Position numbers and translations under genes: made by a program. A stretch of DNA of 64,000 nt from Paucibacter aquatile (GTDB lineage: Bacteria; Pseudomonadota; Gammaproteobacteria; Burkholderiales; Burkholderiaceae_C). Below the pieces are notes generated by a model. The model ran no database searches and had not been told where the DNA came from. It worked only from the letters and a program-made list of their open reading frames with translations. Below are positions 1 to 8,070 of the stretch, in pieces; position 1 is the first letter of the stretch; each line of letters starts with the position of its first letter. Location: NCBI RefSeq assembly GCF_002885975.1, contig NZ_POSP01000001.1, positions 558,001-622,000 on the forward strand. Direction: 5' to 3'.

Positions 1-2911
1 CCAGGCCTGGCATCAGGCCCGGCACAAAGACATCGCGGGCGATGCCGCAGATCGGGCCATGGGTCTCCAGGCTGCCGAGCAGGGTGGCGAGCAGCTGCTC
101 GTGGCTCAGGCCTGCCGGGGCCAGCCCCAGATCCAGGGCGCGCGACATCAGCTCCCAAACGCCCAGATCCCCGTGACAGGCGCAGTGGTTCCAGCCCAGA
201 CCCAGGCGCCAGCTGGCAGCCGCGGCGCGGCGCACGCGTTCGGCCTGTTGTGGCTGCTGGGCTTGCGGGTCCAGATCCAGCGTCGCCAGGCCGATGCCCA
301 CGGCGCCGTGGCACCAGGCTGCGGCCGTCTTGGCGCCTTCCAAGCCGCGCAGGTCCAGCCAGTTGCCGTCTTCCTCGCTCCAGAGCTGGTCTTCAAAGGA
401 CTGGGCGGCTGCGGCGGTCTCGGCAAAGCGGGCCTCTCCGCTGGCCCGTGCCAGCTGTTGCAGGGCCCAGGCCATGCCGCTGGCACCGTGGGCAAAGCCG
501 CCCATGCCCTCGGGCCACTGGCTGTGCGTCCAGCAGGCCAGTGTCTGGCCGCCGCGTTGCTCCAGCCTTGCCTGTGCGCAGAGCTGATCGCCGATCTCCA
601 CGGCCATCTGCAGGTAGCGCGCCTGGCCGCTGCGCCGGGCCAGCAGCAGCAGGGGCGGGATGGCGCCGGCCTTGCCGCTGAGCACATCGTGGATGTCATC
701 GGCCGCGCAAGCCTCGGGCAGCAGCTCGGCCAGGGCGCAGGCCCGCTCCAGGCATTCCTGCGGCCGCAAGCCGCCGGGCTCGAGCAGGCGCGGGGCCAGC
801 TCGGCCAGCATCAACCAGGCCCAGATCTGCGAGCCCAGGCCCAGGTAGGCGCCGGCAGCAGGAGGGCGGGTCTTGCCGCGCTGCCGGAAGCGCTCGGCAT
901 GGCGCTGGTCCTCGGCCCGGTGCAGGCTGTGCACCAGGGCGGGCAGCAGGGCGGCGAGGCCCGGCACCGGATCGGCGCGCCCGGCCGCTTGCTCGGCCAG
1001 ATAGGCCGCCACCAGCAGGGCGATGCCGGAGAGGCCGCCGTAGAGATCCGGGTCCAGCGGCTGCACCGCCCAGCCGGTGGGGCTGAGCACCGGGGCGATC
1101 CAGGCCACGGTGGGGCCTGGGTCCTCGGTGTGGCCGCGCTCGCCCGGTGCCAGGATGGCGGTGGCGACCAACTGGCGCATGATGGCCGCGGCCTGCTGCC
1201 GCCGCCGCGTGTCCAGCCCGTGCAGATCGAGCTGCTGTGGTGTCAGCGAGCATTCGGCCGGCATCCAGCCCTCGTTGATGAAGGCGCTGACCAGGGCGGC
1301 GCGGATGCAGTGGCGCTCCAGGTCGAAGTCGGCCGCGCGCCAGTCCTGCAGCGCTTCTTCCACCCAGTTGCCAGCGGGCAGCCAATGGGTGCCGCCGGGG
1401 CCTTGCAGCCGGCCTTGGCCGGCCAGGGCGCTGAAGCAGGGCACATCGCCCTGGCACAGGTCTTCGACTTCGGCCGCAATCACGTCCGGGTCATTGGGAG
1501 CCATGGCCAGATGGGCCGCGGCGCGGGCCAGCAAGTCGGTGGCCCGCTCGATGGCCGGCGCGGGCCGGTGCAGAGAGACCGGGTGCCAGAGCATGCGGGC
1601 CAGCTCGGCATAGACCTCGGTGGCGCGCGGCACCACGCGGATGCGGCAGGGCTCGAAACGGCGCAGGCGTGGCGCCAGCAAGCCGTCCTGGTCCAGCGCT
1701 TGCAGCAGGCGGCTCAGGCCCTCGAAGCCCTGCAGCACCTGCGGCCAGTACTCGGCCAGATCGGGCTCGGCGCTGGGGTGGTTCTGGGCCAGCGGCGCCT
1801 CCATCAGGCGGTGGCCGATGTGGGCCTGGTCGGAGCCGCTCTGCAGGATGTCGGGCTGGGGCAGCAGGGGTTGCTGGCCCGGCAGGGCGCCGAGGGCGGA
1901 GTTGTCCACGCCGCGCCAGCCCAGGCCCATGCCGCGGCCGGGCAGCAGGCCGACGTTGAGCACGGTGCCGCCGACCAGGCGCGCAGCCCGGTCGGCCGCC
2001 GCGCCCAGGCCCGAGGGAATCGGCGTGGGCTTGGGTGTGAACAGGGTCTCGCAATCGACCACCACCGGATTCGGGCCGTGGGCGATCAGGTTCTCGGCAT
2101 GCAGATCGCTGCCGGACAGCAGGCGCATCAAGGCCAGCCAGTGGCCGATGCCGCGGTAGAAGGCCAGCAGCTCGGCCCGACCCTGGGCATGGCGGTGGGG
2201 GATGAACTCGCTCCAACCGCAGTCGTCGTCAGCGCCGCGCAGCACCCGGGGCACGCGCATGCTGCTGGGTGCTTCGGCGCGGGCCTGCAGATCGGCCTGC
2301 AGTTCGGCGATGAAATCGGCCAGGGCCTGATCCACGGCCACCGAGCGCGGTTTGTAGACCAGGCGGCCGCCTTGGCAGCGCAGCAGGGCCACGGTCTCGC
2401 CGCCGCTGTGGCTGTCGCCGGCGCCGAACTCCAGCGCCTGCAGCGCGCCGCAGTCCTGGCCCAGCAGCTCGCTCAAGCCCGCCCGGTCGCGGGCAAAGCG
2501 CCGGGCAAAGCGGGCGGCACTGGCGCAGCGGGCCTCGATCAAGCCTTGCACGCGCTGGCGCAGATCGGGGTAGGGGCAGGAGGCGGGCGACTGCTCGCAG
2601 CCCCACAGGCCGACCCAGAACTCGGGCGTGGCCGCGTACTGAAGAAATTCTTGCCAGCGGCTTTCGCTGTCCTCGGCGCGGAGCTGGCCGGTGACGCGCG
2701 CTGCATTGAGCTCCAGCACCAGCAGGCGGCTGAGTTTGCTGTGCAGCTGGGCCAGCAATAGCTCGCGCGTGGCGGCGAGCAGCACCTGCGCTTCGGCAGG
2801 CTGGAATCCGGTGATCTCGCGCAGCTGGCTTGCCAGCCCGTCCAGCGCGGACGGGATCAGGCAAGCCAGAACGGTGTCGAATTCACCGGCGTCTGCAGGA
2901 ACAGACGCCAT
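1..2911 (-). CDS. lanM: Type II lanthipeptide synthetase LanM (partial, C-terminus beyond window)
   Basis: Bifunctional enzyme that dehydrates Ser/Thr of the precursor and cyclises them with Cys to (methyl)lanthionine in the cytoplasm. My reading of the minus frame from the ATG at 2911 gives 970 residues with no stop. The dehydratase half shows GDSHSGGETVALL (about 165-177), VYKPRS (185-190), SDLHAEN (268-274) and DCETLF (286-291), the lipid-kinase-like active-site motifs of LanM. The cyclase half shows a GGFAHGASG motif, WCHG and NHCACHG, giving the zinc ligands Cys867, Cys912 and His913. The last residues visible are GPICGIARDVFVPGLMPGL, so only about 30 residues should be missing. It lies 6 nt after the precursor stop and in the same reading frame. 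No clear Shine-Dalgarno precedes it, so translation may be coupled to the precursor. Confidence 0.93.
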   Translation of the reverse strand, partial: MASVPADAGEFDTVLACLIPSALDGLASQLREITGFQPAEAQVLLAATRELLLAQLHSKLSRLLVLELNAARVTGQLRAEDSESRWQEFLQYAATPEFWVGLWGCEQSPASCPYPDLRQRVQGLIEARCASAARFARRFARDRAGLSELLGQDCGALQALEFGAGDSHSGGETVALLRCQGGRLVYKPRSVAVDQALADFIAELQADLQARAEAPSSMRVPRVLRGADDDCGWSEFIPHRHAQGRAELLAFYRGIGHWLALMRLLSGSDLHAENLIAHGPNPVVVDCETLFTPKPTPIPSGLGAAADRAARLVGGTVLNVGLLPGRGMGLGWRGVDNSALGALPGQQPLLPQPDILQSGSDQAHIGHRLMEAPLAQNHPSAEPDLAEYWPQVLQGFEGLSRLLQALDQDGLLAPRLRRFEPCRIRVVPRATEVYAELARMLWHPVSLHRPAPAIERATDLLARAAAHLAMAPNDPDVIAAEVEDLCQGDVPCFSALAGQGRLQGPGGTHWLPAGNWVEEALQDWRAADFDLERHCIRAALVSAFINEGWMPAECSLTPQQLDLHGLDTRRRQQAAAIMRQLVATAILAPGERGHTEDPGPTVAWIAPVLSPTGWAVQPLDPDLYGGLSGIALLVAAYLAEQAAGRADPVPGLAALLPALVHSLHRAEDQRHAERFRQRGKTRPPAAGAYLGLGSQIWAWLMLAELAPRLLEPGGLRPQECLERACALAELLPEACAADDIHDVLSGKAGAIPPLLLLARRSGQARYLQMAVEIGDQLCAQARLEQRGGQTLACWTHSQWPEGMGGFAHGASGMAWALQQLARASGEARFAETAAAAQSFEDQLWSEEDGNWLDLRGLEGAKTAAAWCHGAVGIGLATLDLDPQAQQPQQAERVRRAAAASWRLGLGWNHCACHGDLGVWELMSRALDLGLAPAGLSHEQLLATLLGSLETHGPICGIARDVFVPGLMPGL

Positions 2912-2917
2912 GGTGAA

Positions 2918-3124
2918 TCAGCAGCACATGCGGGTGCGCGAGCCCGAGCAGGCGGTGCCGCACTTGCCCGAGATGGTGCTGGTGTCGCCGACGATGTCGG
3001 CTTCGGCGTACTCGCCGCCGATGAACAGCGGGCCGGCCGGGTTGCTGCCGTCGGCCTGGCTGCGCCATTGGGCAACCAGGGCTGCGGCTTCGCTGTCGAT
3101 GTGCTGGGTAACAGTGGTGCTCAT
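2918..3124 (-). CDS. lanA: Lanthipeptide precursor peptide (LanA)
   Basis: A 68-residue peptide beginning MSTTVTQHIDSEAAALVAQW and ending ISGKCGTACSGSRTRMCC. The acidic leader (about residues 1-46) holds a GG at 36-37. The C-terminal part from about Thr48 holds all four Cys (55, 59, 67, 68) and eight Ser/Thr (48, 49, 50, 52, 57, 60, 62, 64), the layout of a lanthipeptide core. I chose the ATG at 3124 because AAGGAG lies 5-10 nt upstream. A longer reading to 3244 exists but has no such site. The next gene is LanM, which is the main support for the call. The leader cleavage site and ring pattern cannot be fixed from sequence, and no protease/exporter (LanT) is visible in this window. I do not recognise the core as a known lantibiotic. 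Confidence 0.85.
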   Translation of the reverse strand: MSTTVTQHIDSEAAALVAQWRSQADGSNPAGPLFIGGEYAEADIVGDTSTISGKCGTACSGSRTRMCC

Positions 3125-3272
3125 ATCAAACTCCTTGTGGGGTTCAAAGTCGATGGGCTTGTGACCGAGTCCGGTGTGAACCGGCCCCAACTGGGGGCAG
3201 AAGCGGCGAGAGGCTTGTGAGCCCTCGTCTCGGCACGGGCGCATTGTTCTCAGCGAGTGAAGACACTCCCAG

Positions 3273-3288
3273 CTGTAAGAGTTGACAG
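3273..3288. promoter_or_regulatory. lux-box-like dyad upstream of lanA
   Basis: CTGTAAGAGTTGACAG, dyad CTGT...ACAG, 148 nt upstream of the lanA start. The CepR box of Burkholderia cepI, as I recall it, contains CTGTAAGAGTTACCAG, which matches at 14 of 16 positions. A near-identical copy lies at 9116-9131. The 23-bp stretch 3266-3288 is shared between the two sites with one mismatch. Apart from this dyad I see nothing in the gene-free stretch 3125-3429. Binding by a LuxR-type regulator is inference. Confidence 0.6.
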
Positions 3289-3429
3289 CGGGTTAGCCCC
3301 GATGGTCGGCGGCGCAGCACCGGAGCTGCCGTGGCATCGGCGTGGTGGCCCCAGGGGCGGCCAATGGGCGGGCAGGCAAGACCTGACCCCAAGTGAAACA
3401 GTGGTGCGCATAGCGCGCGAAACCCGGGT

Positions 3430-4968
3430 TCAGTTTGTGGTCTTGCGTGTCGAGGGGCGGGCGCTTGCCGAAGACAGCGCCGTCCACAGATGCTGTGCTG
3501 CGTAGGCCCGCCACGGCCGCCAGACTTGGGCCCGTTCGGCCAGCTCCCTGGCGCTGGGGCGGCTGCCTTCGAGCTTCTCGATCGCCTGCATCAGACCGAC
3601 ATCGGCGGCCGGGAAGGCATCGGGCTCGCGCAGCTGGCGGATGGCGATGTACTGAGCCGTCCAGTCGCCGATGCCCGGCAGCGCGCGCCACTGCGCCAAG
3701 GCGTGCTCCAGGCTGTCCTGGCGTTCCAGCAAGGCCGGTGTGGCAAGGCAGGCCTGGGTCACCGCCGACAAGGTGGCGGCGCGGCTGCGCGGCATGCCCA
3801 GGGGGCCGAGATCCACCGCGGCCAGCGCGGCGGGGCTCGGAAACAGATGGCTCAGCCCGGGAAGCTCCGGGTCGGGCGCGTGGAGGGGCGCCCCGTGTTG
3901 CTGCACCAGCTTGCCACCGAGCTGGATGGCAGCGCTCACCGTGATCTGCTGGCCCAGCACGGCGCGGATGGCCAGCTCGAAACCATCCCAACAGCCGGGC
4001 ACGCGCAAACCGGGCCGCTCCTGCAGCAGGCGGGCCATCAGGGCATCTCGCTCGCCCAGCTGGCTGGCGATGGTTTCGGGGTCGGCTCCCAGGTCGAACA
4101 TGCGGCGCAGGCGCGCAATCACCTGGGGCAGCAGCGATAGGTGGCTGGCGCGCAGCTGCACACGCAAGGCCTGTTGCGCGGGCGCATGGCTGACGCAGAC
4201 CCGGCCCTGCTGACCGCCGATCTCCAGCACTCGCACATAACGCCCGCCCTCAATGGCGTCGTCCACCTGCTCCAGCCCGGGAATGGCGCGGGCGCGCAGA
4301 AAGCCCAGCATGGCCGGCCAGTCGTAGGGTGGCCGGTAGCGCAGCAGCAGGCTGACCTCGCCGGCCCGCGGCGCTGGCATGCGCGCGCCGGGCCCGTGGC
4401 GCAGCGCGCTGGGCGGCCGCTGGAACAGGGCTTGAAAGACCTCGTTGAAACGCCGGATGCTGCCGAAGCCGGCGGCAAAAGCGATCTCGGTCAAGGGCAG
4501 GGCGGTTTCGCGCAGCAGTTGCTGGGCCAGCAGCACGCGCCGGGTTTGCGCCACGCTCAGCGGTGAGGCGCCGACATGCTCGGCAAACAAGCGGCGCAGC
4601 TGCCTCTCGCCCAAGCCCAAGCGATCGGCCAGTTCGGCCACGCCTGCCTCGTCCAGTGCGCCCAGCTCGATCAGCTCCAGCGCGCGCGTGACCGCATGGG
4701 AGTGGCCGCTGTTGGCCACGCCGCGCCAGGCGCTGGATTCGGGCGCCGCCTCGGGCCGGCAGCGCAGGCAGGGGCGGTAGCCGGTCTCCTGGGCCGCCGC
4801 GGCATTGGGATAGAAGCTGACGTTCTCGCGCTTGGCCGTGGGCGCCGGACAGATGGGGCGGCAATAGATGCCGGTGCTGTGCACGGCGATGAAAAAGCGC
4901 CCGTCGAAACGGGCGTCGCGGCTGGCCAGGGCGCGGTAGCAGCTGTCGGGGTCCAGGGGCAGGTCCAT
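3430..4968 (-). CDS. alkA: Ada/AlkA fusion: methyl-phosphotriester-responsive regulator with DNA-3-methyladenine glycosylase
   Basis: A 512-residue fusion for alkylation damage. Residues 1-75 form the Ada metal-binding domain with Cys36, Cys40, Cys67 and Cys70, matching the zinc thiolates of E. coli Ada (38, 42, 69, 72). An AraC-type helix-turn-helix pair follows (about 90-185). Then come an AlkA N-terminal domain and a HhH-GPD glycosylase domain with PGIGDWTAQYIAIR and a downstream Asp in PAADVGLM. The family excises 3-methyladenine and related bases and may also activate transcription. The O6-methylguanine transferase domain of Ada is absent. I chose the ATG at 4968 because it starts just before the Ada domain. 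A 61-residue extension to 5151 is open but runs into the divergent promoter and the opposite gene. Confidence 0.88.
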   Translation of the reverse strand: MDLPLDPDSCYRALASRDARFDGRFFIAVHSTGIYCRPICPAPTAKRENVSFYPNAAAAQETGYRPCLRCRPEAAPESSAWRGVANSGHSHAVTRALELIELGALDEAGVAELADRLGLGERQLRRLFAEHVGASPLSVAQTRRVLLAQQLLRETALPLTEIAFAAGFGSIRRFNEVFQALFQRPPSALRHGPGARMPAPRAGEVSLLLRYRPPYDWPAMLGFLRARAIPGLEQVDDAIEGGRYVRVLEIGGQQGRVCVSHAPAQQALRVQLRASHLSLLPQVIARLRRMFDLGADPETIASQLGERDALMARLLQERPGLRVPGCWDGFELAIRAVLGQQITVSAAIQLGGKLVQQHGAPLHAPDPELPGLSHLFPSPAALAAVDLGPLGMPRSRAATLSAVTQACLATPALLERQDSLEHALAQWRALPGIGDWTAQYIAIRQLREPDAFPAADVGLMQAIEKLEGSRPSARELAERAQVWRPWRAYAAQHLWTALSSASARPSTRKTTN

Positions 4969-5008
4969 GGGCGAATTCTCGTGGCTTGAGGTGCTGCGCA
5001 CTGGCGCT

Positions 5009-5080
5009 TTTCGGACATCAAGGTCGCGAACGATATTGCTGTCCGAAAGGCGCGAGCCAAGCGGCGACGCATTCGCGACC
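5009..5080. promoter_or_regulatory. Two interleaved inverted repeats in the alkA divergent promoter
   Basis: TTTCGGACA (5009-5017) pairs with TGTCCGAAA (5040-5048), and GGTCGCGAA (5022-5030) pairs with TTCGCGACC (5072-5080). Both are perfect 9-bp arms, and the two pairs overlap. They lie between the divergent starts at 4968 and 5141, as expected of operators or alternative hairpins. No regulator is assigned. The Ada protein encoded beside it is one candidate. Confidence 0.5.
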
Positions 5081-5140
5081 ATGGCGGCCCTTTCCCCTTC
5101 CATCACCCAAGGCAAGGCCTCCGCAAGGCCTTTCAATTCC

Positions 5141-6043
5141 ATGTTGCACACCCAAGAACCTCAGGAACAGCATCAACATCAGCAATCCGACAAGAGCGAC
5201 GAGCGTGAGGCCCAGCGCCACCGGGCGCTGGAGTTCGCCGCGCTCAACCGGCGTGGCGGCTTGCTCCTGGCCAATGTCTGGGATCTTGGCAGCGCCCGGC
5301 TGTTTGAGCAGCAGGGCTTCTCTGCCCTCGGTACCAGCAGCGCGGCCATCGCCTACTCCCACGGACTCGGTGATGCCGAGCGCCTGGGCCGCGACGCCAT
5401 GATGGCCCAGATCGCCACCTTGGCCTCTGGCTTGCGGCTGCCCTTGAATGCCGACATCGAATCGGGCTATGGCCCCTCGCCCGAGGCGGTGGCGTTGAGC
5501 ACGGCAGCGACCATTCGGGCCGGCGCTGTCGGCGTCAACCTGGAGGACCGGCGGCATGGCGAGGCAGGGCAGGGCCAGTACACAATCGCCGAGCAATGCC
5601 GACGACTGGAGGCCGCGCGTGCGGCTGCCGAGCGCAGTGGCCTGCCGCTGTGGATCAACGCCCGCATCGACAGCGTGCTGCTGGCAGAAGGTCAGGATTC
5701 AGACGAGCGTCTGGCCTTGACCCTGGCGCGGGGCCGAGCCTATCTCGCAGCGGGGGCGGACATGGTGTTCGTGCCGGGCCTGCTTGATCTCGGGCAGATC
5801 CGGGCGCTGGCGACTCAGCTGGGCGGTCCCTTGAACCTGATGGCCATGCCCGGCGCGCCAAGCGCCGGCGAGCTGTTTGAAGCTGGCGCCCAACGTGTCA
5901 GCCTGGGCCTGTGCCCCATGCTCAGCGTCATGGGCCTGCTGCGCGACCTGGGGCGTGAAGTGTTGCAGACGGGACGCTGGCAGGTGATGGGCGAGCGCTT
6001 CTACGGCTTCGGCGAAGCCGAGGCCTTGTTTGCCGCGCCGTGA
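5141..6043 (+). CDS. Isocitrate lyase / PEP mutase superfamily protein
   Basis: About 300 residues of the (beta/alpha)8 PEP-mutase/ICL fold. Visible family features are LLANVWDLGSARL near the N-terminus, the metal-binding PLNADIESGYG loop, and VGVNLEDR, which corresponds to the substrate/metal-binding strand. The family cleaves or forms C-C and P-C bonds on 2-hydroxy or 2-oxo acids (methylisocitrate lyase, oxaloacetate decarboxylase, PEP mutase). The KKCGH catalytic loop of true isocitrate lyases is not seen, so the substrate is open. I chose the ATG at 5141; longer in-frame starts run back to 4967 but overlap the alkA start. It is divergent from alkA across the inverted repeats. The phosphonate genes 31 kb away give no direct link. 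Confidence 0.8.
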   Translation: MLHTQEPQEQHQHQQSDKSDEREAQRHRALEFAALNRRGGLLLANVWDLGSARLFEQQGFSALGTSSAAIAYSHGLGDAERLGRDAMMAQIATLASGLRLPLNADIESGYGPSPEAVALSTAATIRAGAVGVNLEDRRHGEAGQGQYTIAEQCRRLEAARAAAERSGLPLWINARIDSVLLAEGQDSDERLALTLARGRAYLAAGADMVFVPGLLDLGQIRALATQLGGPLNLMAMPGAPSAGELFEAGAQRVSLGLCPMLSVMGLLRDLGREVLQTGRWQVMGERFYGFGEAEALFAAP

Positions 6044-6175
6044 TGAAGCCCGGCAGCCCGCGCTCAGCGCTCTGCCTGGAAACGACGGTGAGGGCGAAGA
6101 CGCTGGGTTTGTCATCGAGCGCTGGCTAGACTGCGGGGCCAACAAGCTCACCACTCCCTCACGCGCGAGTCCGCC

Positions 6176-6706
6176 ATGACTGTCCTGCACACCGCCCGCC
6201 TGCGCCTCGAACCTTGCCGCCCGGAGCACCTCTCGGGGCTGCACGAGATGAACCGCGACCCGGCGGTGATGCGCTACATCACGGGTCGGGCCGAGACCCT
6301 GGAAGAGACCCAGGCCATGATCGAGCGGGTGCAAGCGCGCTGGGCCGAGCTGGGCTATTCCTGGTGGAGCTTCATCGATGTGGCCAGCGGCCAGGTGGTG
6401 GGCGCCGGCTGCATCCAGCATCTGGGGCGGGACCGGGCCCAGCCGCTGGAGATCGGCTGGCGCTTGCGCCAGGACCGCTGGGGTCAGGGCCTGGCCTCGG
6501 AGGCCGCGCAGGTCATGGCGGCCTTTGCCTTCGAGACCTTGCAAGCGCCGCTGCTCTGCGCGGTCTGTCACCCCGACAACCCGGCCTCCGCCCATGTGAT
6601 GAAGAAGCTGGGCATGGTCTACCGCGGCCAGGAGCGCTGGTACGAGATGGACACGGCGGTGTACGAGATGGACCGGGCGGCCTGGCGGGCGCGAGCTGCG
6701 GCATGA
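6176..6706 (+). CDS. GNAT-family N-acetyltransferase (RimJ/RimL type)
   Basis: 176 residues with the RimJ-like layout: TARLRLEPCRPEHLSGLHEM at the N-terminus, a central strand EIGWRLRQDRWGQGLASEA holding the acetyl-CoA pyrophosphate loop (RWGQGLASE), and the late HPDNPASAHVMKKLGM motif typical of this branch. It transfers acetyl from acetyl-CoA to an amine of unknown identity, possibly a protein N-terminus. Its stop overlaps the start of the chromate transporter gene (ATGA), so the two are probably co-translated. That does not by itself imply a functional link. Confidence 0.85.
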   Translation: MTVLHTARLRLEPCRPEHLSGLHEMNRDPAVMRYITGRAETLEETQAMIERVQARWAELGYSWWSFIDVASGQVVGAGCIQHLGRDRAQPLEIGWRLRQDRWGQGLASEAAQVMAAFAFETLQAPLLCAVCHPDNPASAHVMKKLGMVYRGQERWYEMDTAVYEMDRAAWRARAAA

Positions 6707-8070
6707 GTGCTGCCGAGCCGACGGCATCGTCGCTGCCGCCGCAGGCGCCCAGCTTCTGGGCTGCCTTCAAGTTCTGGCTCTGGCTGGGCTGCCTGAGCTT
6801 CGGCGGGCCGGCCGGGCAGATCGCGCTGATGCACCAGGAGCTGGTCGAGCGGCGGCGCTGGATCAGCGAGCGGCGTTTTCTGCATGCCCTCAACTACTGC
6901 ATGCTGCTGCCCGGCCCCGAGGCGCAGCAGCTGGCCACCTACATCGGCTGGCTGCTGCACCGCAGCTGGGGCGGGCTGATGGCCGGGGCGCTGTTTGTGC
7001 TGCCTTCTTTGCTGTTGCTGATCGGTCTGTCCTGGCTGTACCTGGTGCATGGTCAGCAGCCGCTGGTGGCGGGTCTGTTCTTCGGCATCAAGCCGGCCGT
7101 CACCGCCCTGGTGCTGCAAGCGGCCCACCGCCTGGGCGGGCGGGTGCTGCGCAATCGCTGGCTCTGGGCGATTGCCGTGGCGGCCTTTGTCGCCATCTTT
7201 GCGCTCAAACTGCCCTTCCCGCTGATCATCGGCGCGGCGGCCCTGGCCGGCTGGCTGGGCGGGCGCTGGCGGCCGGCCGCCTTTGCCACCGGCGGCGGCC
7301 ACGGCGGCGCGCAGGCGGTCTCGGCCGGGCCGGCGCTGATCGACGACCACACGCCCACGCCGGCCCATGCGCGCTTCACTCGCCGCGGCCTGGCCCGCGT
7401 TCTGGGCTTGGGCCTGGGCCTGTGGTTGCTCAGCATGACGGCGCTCTGGCTCTGGGGCGGGCGTGAGGGCGTGCTGACGCAGATGGGCTGGTTCTTCAGC
7501 AAGGCGGCGATGCTGACCTTTGGCGGCGCCTATGCCGTGCTGCCCTATGTGTTCCAGGGCGCGGTCGAGCAGCAGCAATGGCTGACGGCCACGCAGATGA
7601 TGGACGGCCTGGCCCTGGGCGAAAGCACGCCGGGGCCGCTGATCATGGTGGTGGCCTTTGTCGGCTTTGTCGGCGGCTGGGGCGCGCAGCTGCTGGGACC
7701 GGATGCGCTGTGGGCCGGCGGGGCGCTGGCGGCGGTGGTGGTGACCTGGTTCACCTTCCTGCCGTCTTTTGTCTTCATCCTGGCGGGTGGGCCCCTGGTC
7801 GAGGCGACGCATGGCCGCCTGGGTTTCACCGCGCCGCTGACGGCGATCTCGGCCGCGGTGGTGGGCGTCATCCTCAATCTGGCCCTGTTCTTCGCCCTGC
7901 ACCTGCTCTGGCCGGAGGGTTGGGGCGGGCGCTTTGATGGGGTGTCCGCTGCGCTGATGCTGGCCGCGGCCTGGGCTTTGTTGCGCTGGAAATGGGGCGT
8001 GCCCCGCGTGCTGGCGGCCAGCGCCCTGCTGGGCCTGGCCGCACAGCATGCCGCAGCAATGATCAGTTAG
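6703..8070 (+). CDS. chrA: Chromate transporter ChrA
   Basis: 455-residue inner-membrane protein with two homologous CHR domains, the long-chain ChrA form. The first domain has LWLGCLSFGGPAGQIALMHQ followed by NYCMLLPGPEAQQLATYIGW. The second starts near KAAMLTFGGAYAVLPYVFQ and carries GLALGESTPGPLIMVVAFVG. The FGG and PGP motifs of both halves are intact. The family exports chromate, conferring resistance. The ATG at 6703 overlaps the stop of the upstream acetyltransferase by 4 nt. An open frame extends upstream of 6703 but lies antiphase to the acetyltransferase and is not needed. The 3' end overlaps the convergent hydrolase gene by 8 nt. Confidence 0.9.
   Translation: MSAAEPTASSLPPQAPSFWAAFKFWLWLGCLSFGGPAGQIALMHQELVERRRWISERRFLHALNYCMLLPGPEAQQLATYIGWLLHRSWGGLMAGALFVLPSLLLLIGLSWLYLVHGQQPLVAGLFFGIKPAVTALVLQAAHRLGGRVLRNRWLWAIAVAAFVAIFALKLPFPLIIGAAALAGWLGGRWRPAAFATGGGHGGAQAVSAGPALIDDHTPTPAHARFTRRGLARVLGLGLGLWLLSMTALWLWGGREGVLTQMGWFFSKAAMLTFGGAYAVLPYVFQGAVEQQQWLTATQMMDGLALGESTPGPLIMVVAFVGFVGGWGAQLLGPDALWAGGALAAVVVTWFTFLPSFVFILAGGPLVEATHGRLGFTAPLTAISAAVVGVILNLALFFALHLLWPEGWGGRFDGVSAALMLAAAWALLRWKWGVPRVLAASALLGLAAQHAAAMIS

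Noticed and set aside
59..2761. A 900-codon plus-strand open frame
   Set aside because: It is antisense to the LanM gene. The minus frame shows all LanM motifs, and the plus frame is a Gln/Ala/Gly-rich GC-bias product with no domain.
3266..3288. A plain -35 element (TTGACA) for a plus-strand promoter
   Set aside because: No -10 at the right distance and no plus-strand gene follows. The dyad and its second copy make a lux-type operator more likely.
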